In this document: one piece after another, positions 36,973 through 48,000 of the stretch
How positions within the stretch are numbered: the stretch's first letter is position 1
Layout of the letters: each line of letters starts with the position of its first letter
Origin: Chryseobacterium sp. 52
GTDB taxonomy: Bacteria > Bacteroidota > Bacteroidia > Flavobacteriales > Weeksellaceae
Assembly (NCBI RefSeq): GCF_002754245.1
Contig: NZ_PEEX01000001.1
Span: 1,716,001 to 1,780,000 of the forward strand
Reading direction: 5' to 3'
DNA length: 64,000 nt
The notes under the pieces: generated by a model
Told to the model about the DNA's origin: nothing
Database searches by the model: none
The model's input: the letters and a program-made list of their open reading frames with translations, nothing else
Translations under genes and position numbers: made by a program

Positions 36973-38778
36973 ATGATGAACAAAATACTTATTTTGATTT
37001 GTTGCTTTTCTGTTTTTTGTATCAGAGCTCAAAAAAATAGTATGTCGCAATTTAAGTACGATATCGAGCTGAAAGATAATCCGGATGATGTGGTCAAAGT
37101 AAGACTGAAAATTAAAAACGCCAGTCTTTCAAATGATATATTTCAGTTTGTATCTTCAGCACCTGGGACGTACCAGATTATTGATATGGGACGTTTTATA
37201 AAGAATTTAAAAGCATATGATGGGAAAGGAAAAATTATAGCAACAGAAAAGATTGCTACCAATCAATGGAAAATCTCCAAGCCTAAAAAAGTAGCTGAGA
37301 TTTATTATGAGGTAGCAGATACTTGGGATGCCGATGTGAAAGAACAGTATTTTTATTCATTTGCAGGAATGACTCTGGAGAAAGACCATGCACTGATCAA
37401 CAGTTATTGTATAATTGGCTATTTTTCTGATTATGAAAAAGCAGATTATAAACTCTCATTTCATTACCCAAAAGAATGGTCTGTTGGTACATCGGCAAAA
37501 ATTAACGAAAATGGCTATTATGAATTCAATAGTTTCGCGCAACTGGCAGATTCTCCTTTTTTATTCGGAAGGTTGTCAAAAGCTTCGTTTATTTATGACG
37601 AAATTCCATACACAATCTATGTTTATTCCCAAAATGATGAGATCGCCGCTGGAAATATTAAAGGACTGTTTGAAAATGCCGTGAGAGCCAATACAAAGTT
37701 TATTAAAAAAAGGCTGCCGGTTGATCATTACACCTTCCTTGTGGATGCTGAGAAGTTCAACATCAGGGGAACATTGGAATATAGCAATTCTTCGGTTTAC
37801 GTAATGCCGGAAAAAGACCTTTCAGACACCGAGTTTCATGACAATATTATGACCGATGCTGCTCACGAGCTTTTTCATTTAGTTACGCCAATAAATGTTA
37901 GGTCTGAATACATAAGTAACTTTAATTTTGCTTCTCCAAAAGCATCTGAGCATCTTTGGCTTTACGAAGGTACCGCTGAGTGGGCTTCAGATATCATGAT
38001 GCTTCGGAATGGTACTTTTAACCTGCCACGTTACCTGGAACAATTGTCGGAAAAGCTTACTATATCAGAGAAATTTGACAGTAAGTACAGTATAAGCCAA
38101 TTGGCCCTAAATTGTTATACCGAAACAGGACGAGGCCAATATGAAAACATTTATCACAGAACAGTCATCGCATTGGATATGATAGACATCATGATTCTCG
38201 ACATGTCAGACGGTAAGAGAGGCTTGAGGGAAGTAATATTAGAGTTAAATAATATGTACGGAAAAGACAAGCCTTTTGAGGAAAAAAACTTTTTCTCTGT
38301 TTTTACAAAAATGACCTATCCGGAAGTAGGAGTGTTTTTAGACAAATACATCAAAAATACCGAAGTGATGCCAATTGAGAAAATATTTGAAAAAGTAGGC
38401 GTTAAGTATACCAAAGAACGAAAGACTGGAGATCAGGTATTATCGGTAGGTTATGAATTGTTTATTCCTGATGGTAAAATCAAAATCAGATATGTTACTC
38501 CTGAACTCAAAAAAATGGGACTTGAAGATTATGATGAATTCGTATCTTTCAACGATATAGAAACAAGATTAGATAACCAGGCAGAATGGCTTGGCAAATT
38601 CGCTATCTTAAAACCAAATGAAAGTTATGTACTTAAGGTAAAGCGGGATGAAAAGATCATAACAGTACCATGCAAAGTGATCACCGTAGATCAGGTTGAA
38701 AAGCACATATTCGAAATGCTGGAAAACCCTAATGAAAGACAAAAAAAACTACAGGAATGTTGGACAAAAAATCTGTAA
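36973..38778 (+). CDS. M61-type metallopeptidase
   Basis: A 601-residue secreted peptidase of the M61 glycyl-aminopeptidase family. It has a signal peptide (to about residue 20), an N-terminal beta domain, and the zinc site AAHELFHLVTP (HExxH at about 298-302) with the third ligand in WLYEGTAEWASD (about 334-345). A C-terminal PDZ-like region (about 480-580) follows. As a periplasmic peptidase inside the NRPS operon it may trim the exported precursor or give resistance; both are inference. Gaps to neighbours are 9 and about 40 bases. Confidence 0.85.
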   Translation: MMNKILILICCFSVFCIRAQKNSMSQFKYDIELKDNPDDVVKVRLKIKNASLSNDIFQFVSSAPGTYQIIDMGRFIKNLKAYDGKGKIIATEKIATNQWKISKPKKVAEIYYEVADTWDADVKEQYFYSFAGMTLEKDHALINSYCIIGYFSDYEKADYKLSFHYPKEWSVGTSAKINENGYYEFNSFAQLADSPFLFGRLSKASFIYDEIPYTIYVYSQNDEIAAGNIKGLFENAVRANTKFIKKRLPVDHYTFLVDAEKFNIRGTLEYSNSSVYVMPEKDLSDTEFHDNIMTDAAHELFHLVTPINVRSEYISNFNFASPKASEHLWLYEGTAEWASDIMMLRNGTFNLPRYLEQLSEKLTISEKFDSKYSISQLALNCYTETGRGQYENIYHRTVIALDMIDIMILDMSDGKRGLREVILELNNMYGKDKPFEEKNFFSVFTKMTYPEVGVFLDKYIKNTEVMPIEKIFEKVGVKYTKERKTGDQVLSVGYELFIPDGKIKIRYVTPELKKMGLEDYDEFVSFNDIETRLDNQAEWLGKFAILKPNESYVLKVKRDEKIITVPCKVITVDQVEKHIFEMLENPNERQKKLQECWTKNL

Positions 38779-38819
38779 TTTTTAACACATAATTATTATC
38801 TGACCGAAGCGTGGCTATT

Positions 38820-41800
38820 ATGGAGTTATCATCAATTCAACAAGATATCTGGATCAATCAAAGTTTGCATCCGGATTCACCAATGTATAACGTAGGCGGA
38901 TATGCATACATCTGTGGCGATTTAAAAATTGATGTATTGCAGGCTGCCATCAAAAACATTCTCGAAAATGCCTCGGTATTCGAAACGTTATATGGATTTC
39001 TTACGGAAGAAATGGGTAATAAAGTACAGCTGTGCAAGCGGTACCATATTGATGTCATTGATTTTTCTAAAGAGCATACACCGGAAAAATCATGCTTAAA
39101 CTGGATGGATTCGGATATAAAGAATAAAGTCAACCTTTTTCGCCATGCTATCGAAGTTACAATACTTAAGCAAAGTAATACGGCTTTTTATTGGTATATT
39201 AAATCGCACCATTTGGTTTTCGACGGTTATGCCATGGCGCTGATTTTTAAAAAGGTCTTTAAATTGTATGCCAGTATAATCCATGGGATGTCTGAAGAAT
39301 TCAACGAGCCTGTCGGATATTCCGACTTTATAGCTTACGAAAAGGATTACAGACTCTCAAATGCCTATCGCAACGATGAGACTTTTTGGTCAGGGAAAAT
39401 AGCATTAGATATTTCTTCGAATGCCTTTGGGGTAACCTATAATTCTCGTTCGGAAAGTAATTCTTTATGCTCAAAACGCCAGGAGTTGAAGATTTTAAGG
39501 AAAACATTCAACAAAATAAAAGAATTTACCCAATCTAATAATTATTCTATTCAGAATTACTTCATAGGGGTTATTTATACAGCTAATTTTCTTTATAATG
39601 ATGAAGCATTTATTTTAGGTATACCAAACCACAATAGAAGTTCCCATGGCTTCAAAAATATATTAGGAACATTTGTAAATATTTGTCCGTTAATACTTTA
39701 TGGAAATGTCGGTGAGTTTTCATTTTCTGAGCTGATGGAAAATATCCAGAAAGAAATGAGGTTGTCATACAGGCATTACAAATATTTAACGCTAAGTGAA
39801 GACCGGAATTTAGAAACCCAGCAATATAACACCCTGTTTTCTTACCAGAAATACCCATATTCAATTGACTTTGAAGGTCTGAATGTTGCTATTAAATATT
39901 TATCTAACGGAGAGCAGAAAGAAAATTTGATTTTTCATCTGTTAGAATATAGTGATACAGATGATTTAATACTTGCAATCGATTATAAAGAAATGCACTT
40001 TTCTTTTGAGAGGATCGCCTCACTTTTAAAGCATCTGGATGTTCTTGTTAATAAATTGTGTGAACTTCCTGATCCTCATCAGCTGTTAAAAGACATTGAC
40101 TACCTAAGCGCTGAAGAGCGTACATTGCTGATTTCGGGTTTTAATGACACGGATGCCACTTACAAAGAGGGCAGCATTGTTTCGCTAATCCATGACCAAT
40201 TTCTTTCAGCTCCGGATTCTGTAGCAGTCAGGTATAAATCGACTGTTTTAAGCAATTCGGAATTGGATGATTTATCGGGAAGGTTTTCAAATTACCTCAG
40301 GCAAAAAGGCATTGAGCGTGAAGATTTGGTTGGGGTTAAACTGGATAGAAGCGAGAAACTGGTCTGGGTTTTACTAGGTATATTAAAATCTGGTGGTGCT
40401 TATGTGCCGATTGATCCCAAATATCCGTCAGACCGTATTGATTATATTCTGTCTGACAGCCAATGCAAACAGGTTATCGACCAGACTGTGCTTGATGAAT
40501 TCTGGTTTGAACATGAGGCTTTTTCCCCCGAAGTGATGCCATTGGAAATTACAGGCCCTGAGCTTGCTTATGTGATCTATACTTCAGGTTCTACGGGCCA
40601 GCCGAAAGGTGTAATGATCACGCATTCGAATGTGTATCATTTTGTGAATTGGGCAAAGTCAGCATTTTATGATTCCGACTTCAATACTACTTTTGCGGTT
40701 ACATCAATTTGTTTTGACCTGTCGGTCTTTGAACTGTTCTATACTTTATCAGAAGGAAAAACAGTTGCAATCCTCGATAGCGCACTCGATATTTATGATA
40801 GCCTTCAAGATACTACGTATGGTAAAATATTACTCAATACGGTTCCCAGCGTGGTTGAAGGTTTGTTGTCTGAGAAGGCAAACCTGGCTTTTGTAAGCGT
40901 TCTGAATATGGCCGGAGAGCCTATTTCTCCGGGGATTATCTCTCAGCTTGACCTTACCGGAATCGAAGTACGCAATTTATATGGTCCGTCAGAAACTACC
41001 ACATACAGTACCTGCCATCGCATTTTTAATAAAGGAAAAGTGTTGATCGGCAAACCTATATCCAATACACGTATTTACCTGCTGGATGATTATCTGAACC
41101 CAATTGCCATTGGCGCGGTTGGGGAGATATGTATTGGAGGAAAAGGGGTTGCTAGGGGTTATCTTAACAGGCCTGATCTGACGGCATCACGATTTATCAG
41201 CAGTCCTTTCATTTCAGGTGATATTTTATACAAAACCGGTGATTACGGGCGTTGGCTCTCAGACGGCACTATAGAATTTTTAGGGAGACAGGATGATCAG
41301 GTCAAGATCCGGGGCTACAGGATCGAGTTGGGTGAAATCGAAAAAGCCCTTACATGTTGTAAAGGGATTACCAGGGCGGTGGTTTTGGTTCGGGGTCAGA
41401 ATGCCGGTCTCGACAAAGAATTGGTTGCTTTTATAGTTTCAGACCACAAACCGGAGATGGCTGCAATCAGGAACGAACTGGCTCTTACTTTACCATCATA
41501 CATGCTTCCTTCGCGTTATATTGTTATAGAAGAATTCCCGCTGAATGCCAATGGAAAGACTGACAAAAAAGCATTGCTTTCGCTGGATTCGAACACTGCG
41601 GTAAACACTGAACCTCATATTAGCCCGAGAAATGAAACCGAATCGGAACTCGCCAAAATGTGGGCAGAGATCTTGTCACTAGATGCAGACAGTATCAGTG
41701 TAAAAGATGATTTTTTTGCATTGGGCGGACATAGTTTAAAAATCAGTCTGTTATTAAACCAAATCAATAAGATATTTCAGGTTCATATTGCGTTGATCGA

Positions 41801-44800
41801 TATTTTTAATTGTCCAGTACTTGAACATCAGGCTAAACTGATCATCAATTCGGAAAAAACAACTAGAACCGGTATTCCGCGGGCTGTCAAAAAAGAATCT
41901 TATGCTTTATCTTCAGCCCAAAATAGGTTGTGGATTCTTAGCCAGTTTACAGGTGGAAACCGAGCTTATAATATGACTGGCAGTTATGTTTTTTATGGAG
42001 ATCTGGATAAGAAAGCTTTTGCAAAAGCATATATGTTATTGATAGAAAGGCACGAAGTTTTGAGAACCTATTTTAAGAAAGATGGTTTTGGTGAAATCCG
42101 CCAGTTTATTGCGACACTTTCAGAGTCTGATTTTTCCTTAAAGCTTGAAGACCGAACCTTAGAAGCATTCAATGAAAGAATATTGACTGAAATCAACGTT
42201 AATGAAGGTAACAAAACGTTTGATTTATACCGTGCACCTTTAATTAAAGCTAAAATAATATCATTTGCCAATGGGCATCATGTATTAAATTTTGTTGTTC
42301 ACCATATCATATCTGATGAATGGTCGCTAAATATCATCTTCAAAGAATTGGCAGCGCTGTATAGAAATTCCAGACTGACCCCGCTGAAAATGCACTATAA
42401 AGATTATTCAGAATGGGAGAAAATTATACTGGTAAATGATACGCTAACCGATAAATATTACTGGGAGAAACAACTTTCCGGTGATTTGCCGCTAATTGAT
42501 TTGCCGTTTTATAATAACCGCCCAAGAATAAAGTCTTATAAAGGTAATACCATCAGAACATATCTAGACGAAAATGCGGTCGCGAAGCTAAAAGCCATTT
42601 CCATGAATGAAGGTGGAGGTACCTTATTTATGGGGGCAATGGGGCTTATTTTCACTTTATTGCATCGATATACCGGACAAAATGATATAATTGTTGGCGT
42701 GCCAATGAACAATCGTAAGCATGTTGATTTGGACGAACAAATCGGATTGTATGTCAATACGCTGCCGATACGAGTTAAATTTGATGAAACCGATAACTTT
42801 TACAAGCTTTTAGCCCGTATGAAAGCATTGGTTTTAGATGCTCAAACCCATAGCGTATATCCGTTGGATGAAATTGTCAAAAACCTAAAATTAGGAAAAG
42901 ATCCAAGCAGGAATCCACTATTTGATGTGATGGTAGTTTTCGAGAATACTGAGACAAATGATTATAAAAATGCCTACTATTTCGATAATTTAACAATAGT
43001 GAAATATCAGGAAGACCAAAGTAAAGTAAGCAAATTTGACTTGACATTTTATGTCCGTGAAAAGCATGATAAAGTAGAGGTTGCGATCGAATACAATACA
43101 GATATTTTTGATGCCATTACAATTGAGTCTATTTTGACTCACCTTGATACCACGTTAATTAAAGTTACTTCCGATCCTCAGCTGCAATTAAAAGACATTG
43201 ATTATTTAAGCGCTGAGGAACGGGCATTGTTGATTTCGGGTTTTAATGACACGGATGCCACTTACAAAGAGGGCAGCATTGTTTCGCTAATCCATGACCA
43301 ATTTCTTTCAGCTCCGGATTCTGTAGCGGTCAGGTATAAATCGACTGTTTTAAGCAATTCGGAATTGGATGATTTATCGGGAAGGTTTTCAAATTACCTC
43401 AGGCAAAAAGGCATTGAGCGTGAAGATTTGGTTGGGGTTAAACTGGATAGAAGCGAGAAACTGGTCTGGGTTTTACTAGGTATATTAAAATCTGGTGGTG
43501 CTTATGTGCCGATTGATCCCAAATATCCGTCAGACCGTATTGATTATATTCTGTCTGACAGCCAATGCAAACAGGTTATCGACCAGACTGTGCTTGATGA
43601 ATTCTGGTTTGAACGTGAGGCTTTTTCCCCCGAAGTGATGCCATTGGAAATTACAGGCCCTGAGCTTGCTTATGTGATCTATACTTCAGGTTCTACGGGC
43701 CAGCCGAAAGGTGTAATGATCACGCATTCGAATGTGTATCATTTTGTGAATTGGGCAAAGTCAGCATTTTATGATTCCGACTTCAATACTACTTTTGCGG
43801 TTACATCAATTTGTTTTGACCTGTCGGTCTTTGAACTGTTCTATACTTTATCAGAAGGAAAAACAGTTGCAATCCTCGATAGCGCACTCGATATTTATGA
43901 TAGCCTTCAAGATACTACGTATGGTAAAATATTACTCAATACGGTTCCCAGCGTGGTTGAAGGTTTGTTGTCTGAGAAGGCAAACCTGGCTTTTGTAAGC
44001 GTTCTGAATATGGCCGGAGAGCCTATTTCTCCGGGGATTATCTCTCAGCTTGACCTTACCGGAATCGAAGTACGCAATTTATATGGTCCGTCAGAAACTA
44101 CCACATACAGTACCTGCCATCGCATTTTTAATAAAGGAAAAGTGTTGATCGGCAAACCTATATCCAATACACGTATTTACCTGCTGGATGATTATCTGAA
44201 CCCAATTGCCATTGGCGCGGTTGGGGAGATATGTATTGGAGGAAAAGGGGTTGCTAGGGGTTATCTTAACAGGCCTGATCTGACGGCATCACGATTTATC
44301 AGCAGTCCTTTCATTTCAGGTGATATTTTATACAAAACCGGTGATTACGGGCGTTGGCTCTCAGACGGCACTATAGAATTTTTAGGGAGACAGGATGATC
44401 AGGTCAAGATCCGGGGCTACAGGATCGAGTTGGGTGAAATCGAAAAAGCCCTTACATGTTGTAAAGGGATTACCAGGGCGGTGGTTTTGGTTCGGGGTCA
44501 GAATGCCGGTCTCGACAAAGAATTGGTTGCTTTTATAGTTTCAGACCACAAACCGGAGATGGCTGCAATCAGGAACGAACTGGCTCTTACTTTACCATCA
44601 TACATGCTTCCTTCGCGTTATATTGTTATAGAAGAATTCCCGCTGAATGCCAATGGAAAGACTGACAAAAAAGCATTGCTTTCGCTGGATTCGAACACTG
44701 CGGTAAACACTGAACCTCATATTAGCCCGAGAAATGAAACCGAATCGGAACTCGCCAAAATGTGGGCAGAGATCTTGTCACTAGATGCAGACAGTATCAG

Positions 44801-45020
44801 TGTAAAAGATGATTTTTTTGCATTGGGCGGACATAGTTTAAAAGCGGTTCAGCTCATTTCAAGAATCAGAGAAAATCTGAATACAAATATCTCATTAGAA
44901 GATGTTTTTGAAAAAAGAGATATAGAAGTGCTGGGCAAGTATTTAGATCAAAATAAAGAAGCACTAATAGATGTGCCAATTGAACGAGTACAAAGAAGTG
45001 CTTATAAAATGAAAAAATAA
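38820..45020 (+). CDS. Nonribosomal peptide synthetase, two modules (C-A-T-C-A-T)
   Basis: About 2066 residues. Order: C domain (1-435, HHLVFDG at about 130), A (about 440-930), carrier (GGHSLK at about 970), C (about 1020-1450, HHIISDEWS at about 1161), A (about 1465-1960), carrier (GGHSLK at about 2003). An upstream in-frame GTG (38811) is possible. The N-terminal C domain at the head of the line suggests a starter domain that loads an acyl group. Both A domains give the same by-eye ten-letter code D-L-F-N-N-A-L-T-Y-K, which I recall as an alanine code (microcystin McyA). The two A domains are nearly identical DNA (see repeats). No epimerisation domain is present. Two or three residues of activated Ala would start the chain. 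Confidence 0.92.
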   Translation: MELSSIQQDIWINQSLHPDSPMYNVGGYAYICGDLKIDVLQAAIKNILENASVFETLYGFLTEEMGNKVQLCKRYHIDVIDFSKEHTPEKSCLNWMDSDIKNKVNLFRHAIEVTILKQSNTAFYWYIKSHHLVFDGYAMALIFKKVFKLYASIIHGMSEEFNEPVGYSDFIAYEKDYRLSNAYRNDETFWSGKIALDISSNAFGVTYNSRSESNSLCSKRQELKILRKTFNKIKEFTQSNNYSIQNYFIGVIYTANFLYNDEAFILGIPNHNRSSHGFKNILGTFVNICPLILYGNVGEFSFSELMENIQKEMRLSYRHYKYLTLSEDRNLETQQYNTLFSYQKYPYSIDFEGLNVAIKYLSNGEQKENLIFHLLEYSDTDDLILAIDYKEMHFSFERIASLLKHLDVLVNKLCELPDPHQLLKDIDYLSAEERTLLISGFNDTDATYKEGSIVSLIHDQFLSAPDSVAVRYKSTVLSNSELDDLSGRFSNYLRQKGIEREDLVGVKLDRSEKLVWVLLGILKSGGAYVPIDPKYPSDRIDYILSDSQCKQVIDQTVLDEFWFEHEAFSPEVMPLEITGPELAYVIYTSGSTGQPKGVMITHSNVYHFVNWAKSAFYDSDFNTTFAVTSICFDLSVFELFYTLSEGKTVAILDSALDIYDSLQDTTYGKILLNTVPSVVEGLLSEKANLAFVSVLNMAGEPISPGIISQLDLTGIEVRNLYGPSETTTYSTCHRIFNKGKVLIGKPISNTRIYLLDDYLNPIAIGAVGEICIGGKGVARGYLNRPDLTASRFISSPFISGDILYKTGDYGRWLSDGTIEFLGRQDDQVKIRGYRIELGEIEKALTCCKGITRAVVLVRGQNAGLDKELVAFIVSDHKPEMAAIRNELALTLPSYMLPSRYIVIEEFPLNANGKTDKKALLSLDSNTAVNTEPHISPRNETESELAKMWAEILSLDADSISVKDDFFALGGHSLKISLLLNQINKIFQVHIALIDIFNCPVLEHQAKLIINSEKTTRTGIPRAVKKESYALSSAQNRLWILSQFTGGNRAYNMTGSYVFYGDLDKKAFAKAYMLLIERHEVLRTYFKKDGFGEIRQFIATLSESDFSLKLEDRTLEAFNERILTEINVNEGNKTFDLYRAPLIKAKIISFANGHHVLNFVVHHIISDEWSLNIIFKELAALYRNSRLTPLKMHYKDYSEWEKIILVNDTLTDKYYWEKQLSGDLPLIDLPFYNNRPRIKSYKGNTIRTYLDENAVAKLKAISMNEGGGTLFMGAMGLIFTLLHRYTGQNDIIVGVPMNNRKHVDLDEQIGLYVNTLPIRVKFDETDNFYKLLARMKALVLDAQTHSVYPLDEIVKNLKLGKDPSRNPLFDVMVVFENTETNDYKNAYYFDNLTIVKYQEDQSKVSKFDLTFYVREKHDKVEVAIEYNTDIFDAITIESILTHLDTTLIKVTSDPQLQLKDIDYLSAEERALLISGFNDTDATYKEGSIVSLIHDQFLSAPDSVAVRYKSTVLSNSELDDLSGRFSNYLRQKGIEREDLVGVKLDRSEKLVWVLLGILKSGGAYVPIDPKYPSDRIDYILSDSQCKQVIDQTVLDEFWFEREAFSPEVMPLEITGPELAYVIYTSGSTGQPKGVMITHSNVYHFVNWAKSAFYDSDFNTTFAVTSICFDLSVFELFYTLSEGKTVAILDSALDIYDSLQDTTYGKILLNTVPSVVEGLLSEKANLAFVSVLNMAGEPISPGIISQLDLTGIEVRNLYGPSETTTYSTCHRIFNKGKVLIGKPISNTRIYLLDDYLNPIAIGAVGEICIGGKGVARGYLNRPDLTASRFISSPFISGDILYKTGDYGRWLSDGTIEFLGRQDDQVKIRGYRIELGEIEKALTCCKGITRAVVLVRGQNAGLDKELVAFIVSDHKPEMAAIRNELALTLPSYMLPSRYIVIEEFPLNANGKTDKKALLSLDSNTAVNTEPHISPRNETESELAKMWAEILSLDADSISVKDDFFALGGHSLKAVQLISRIRENLNTNISLEDVFEKRDIEVLGKYLDQNKEALIDVPIERVQRSAYKMKK
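40129..41741 (+). repeat. Long direct repeat, copy 1 (A domain plus first half of carrier)
   Basis: 1613 bases that recur 3102 bases downstream. By eye only two differences were found (GCA/GCG, and a CAT/CGT giving His/Arg). Identity begins at the start of the A domain (ISGFND) and ends right after the carrier Ser motif GGHSLK. Confidence 0.9.
43231..44843 (+). repeat. Long direct repeat, copy 2
   Basis: Second copy of the 1613-base unit inside the same gene. Flanking C-domain and carrier sequences diverge sharply at both ends, so only the A domain and half the carrier were copied or converted. Confidence 0.9.
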
Positions 45021-45070
45021 AGCAGAAGTGCACTCATTAGAAGTATATCTTCTGGCATAAAAATAAAGTT

Positions 45071-48000
45071 ATGGATAATTCGTATATATTTCCAATGTCT
45101 TCTGGACAAGAAAGGATGTGGATGCTCAATCAAATGAATGACAATATCACGATATATAACCTGCCTGTGGTCATAGATATAAAAGGACCGATTGACTTCC
45201 CTTTGCTGGAAAAATCTGTTATATTGTTGGTTCAACGGCATGAAATATTAAGAACAAGCTTCAATTTGATTGATAACAATCCGTCGCAGGTAGTATATGA
45301 TGAAGGCCTTATTGCATTGACGTATACAGATCTGACCGGATCTACCTCACAAGTTAGGGAAAATCAATCCAGAGAGGCTATTCACAAGCTTGTAAATGCT
45401 GCTTTTGATATAAAAGAAGGTCCGCTGTTGCGATTAAATTTGATAAAGAAAAAAGAAAACCATAACACATTGGTGATTGTAATGCACCATATCATTTCGG
45501 ATAGCTTGTCCCTGAGATTGCTTGTGGAAGAACTGATGTTTAATTATGAACAGCTGTTGAAAGATCCGGAATACCAAAGTGAAGAGCTGCCAATCCAATA
45601 TGTGGATTATACCATATGGCAAAATAAATGGCTTCAAAGCGATCAATATACAAAAGAGCTCAATTACTGGAAAAACAATCTGGAATCACCTATAGAATAT
45701 ACAAACCTTCCAATAGACAAGTCGAGGCCCGCAATTCAAAGTTATAATGGCGCAGTTATAAAATTTGAAATTCCCCAAAACCTCTATAACCTCCTTGAAG
45801 TTGTAAGTAAAGAAAACAACGCGACGATCTTTATGACGCTGTTTTCGGGATTTTCGATGTTGATCACGCAACTGTCCCGCCAAAACGAAATTGCGATTGG
45901 TACACCAATTATGACTAGGCCAAGAAAAGAATTGGAAGGGTTAATAGGTTTTTTTGTTAATACATTGGTCATCAGGAGTGAAATAGTTAAAGGTCAAACC
46001 TATGCCGAATTTCTGAAAGAAACACGAGACGTTTTAATTGCTGCTTTTTCGAACAGCAATTTGCCGTTTGAAAAATTAATTGAAGTACTGAACCCTAAAA
46101 GGAATTTGAGCTTTTCACCTCTTTTTCAGGTAATGTTCAGTATGCATGATGAAAAATCATACCCTCTGAAAGCAGCAAATTTAGAGCTGACTATTTTAGA
46201 TACGGAACAAAGCGCATCAAAATTTGATTTCACCCTGCACATAGAAAAAACAAATGGCGGGGCAACGGGAATCTTTGAATATAATACAGATTTGTTTGAA
46301 TACGAATCGATCAATCGGTATATTTCCAGATATATGGCGATTATTACTAAAATCGCTGAAAATCAGAATGAATTGGTTTCGAAAATGCTTGCTATTCCTA
46401 ATGAAGAAAAAATTACCTTATTGGAATGGAATAGCACGCAGCTTGCATACGAACCCTCCGATACCATCATCAGTCAATTGGAGCAGCAAGTTAAAAGCAC
46501 TCCTGATGCGATAGCATTAATTCATGAAAATGAACAATACAGCTATTTTGAAATCGACCAGGCAGTGCATCTCTTGGCCGGAAGACTTATTGAGACCGGC
46601 ATAAATAAAGGTGATGTGGTAGGGCTTTTCATCGACAGAAGCATCGAGATGGTTATTGGGATTTTTGGAATATTGAAATCGGGTGCAACCTTTTTACCGC
46701 TGGATCCCAAGCATCCACAAGACCGACTGGAGTATATGGTAACCAGTTCACAATTGAGCGCGGTGGTTGGCTTTGAAAAATATGAAAAAAGGATCGCCAG
46801 CTGGAAAAAGCCTGTGGTTTTTATAGACAGAATTATGGCTGAATCGTCTGAGCCAGCTCATCTGGACCTGGTTATAAATCCAGAAGCAATAGCTTATATG
46901 ATGTTTACTTCAGGAAGTACAGGTAAGCCCAAAGCGGTTTCTGTAAGACATAGAAATGTTGTTAACTTTTTTGCGGGAATGGATCAGGCAATAGGGAAAG
47001 AACCTGGAACATTCCTTGCACTCACAACATATACATTCGATATTTCCATTTTAGAGCTCATTTGGACGATAACCAGGGGCTTCAAAGTAATTATCCAGAC
47101 AGAAATCAGGAATTCAAATATTTCCAGCAGGAACAAAGTCCTTGATTTCAGCCTCTTTTATTTTGCCAGTTCAGAGGACAGCGCGGCTGATGAAAAATAC
47201 AAACTTTTATTGGATGGCGCAAAATATGGCGATGAAAACGGTTTTAATGCAGTCTGGGTCCCTGAAAGACATTTTCATGAGTTTGGTGGTATTTATCCAA
47301 ATCCGTCTGTACTGGGAGCTGCTTTGGCAGTAACGACACAAAAAATTAATATCAGGGCAGGCAGCGTGGTATTTCCACTTCACAACCCGATCCGTATTGC
47401 CGAAGAATGGTCTGTAGTAGACAACCTTTCTAACGGAAGAGTAGGCATTGCAGCAGCATCGGGATGGCATGTCGATGATTTTGTATTCTATCCTAAAAAC
47501 TATAACGACAGGCAGGAAGTAATGTACGACAGCCTGGATAAAGTCAGAAAATTGTGGCGAGGTGAATCTGTAGGTTTCATGAACGGAAATGAAAAACTTA
47601 AAGAAGTAAAGATTTACCCAGGCCCATTGCAAAAAGAGCTTCCTGTCTGGATCACCTCTGGCGGGAATATTGAAACCTTCCGGTCAGCAGGAAAGTTGGG
47701 GCTAAATATACTTACTCATTTACTAGGCAATACCATAGAAAATCTTTCTGAAAAAATTGATGCCTATAGAACCTCATTGAAGGAAAATGGCTTTGAGCCC
47801 GAATCCGGGAAAGTTTCAATTATGCTGCATACCTACATAGGCGAGGATATTGAAGAAGTGCACCGGGAAGTACGTATGCCCCTGATAAATTACTTAAAAA
47901 GCTCTGCAGGTCTCGTCCAGAAAATGTTCGAAAGCGAAATTTCAAATGGCGGAGAACTTTCAGAATCTGATATAGATGCTTTGCTGAACAATTCATTTGA

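Noticed and set aside
40669..43998. Two identical 75-residue open frames (40669-40896 and 43771-43998)
   Set aside because: They are out-of-frame shadows inside the duplicated A domains of the NRPS.
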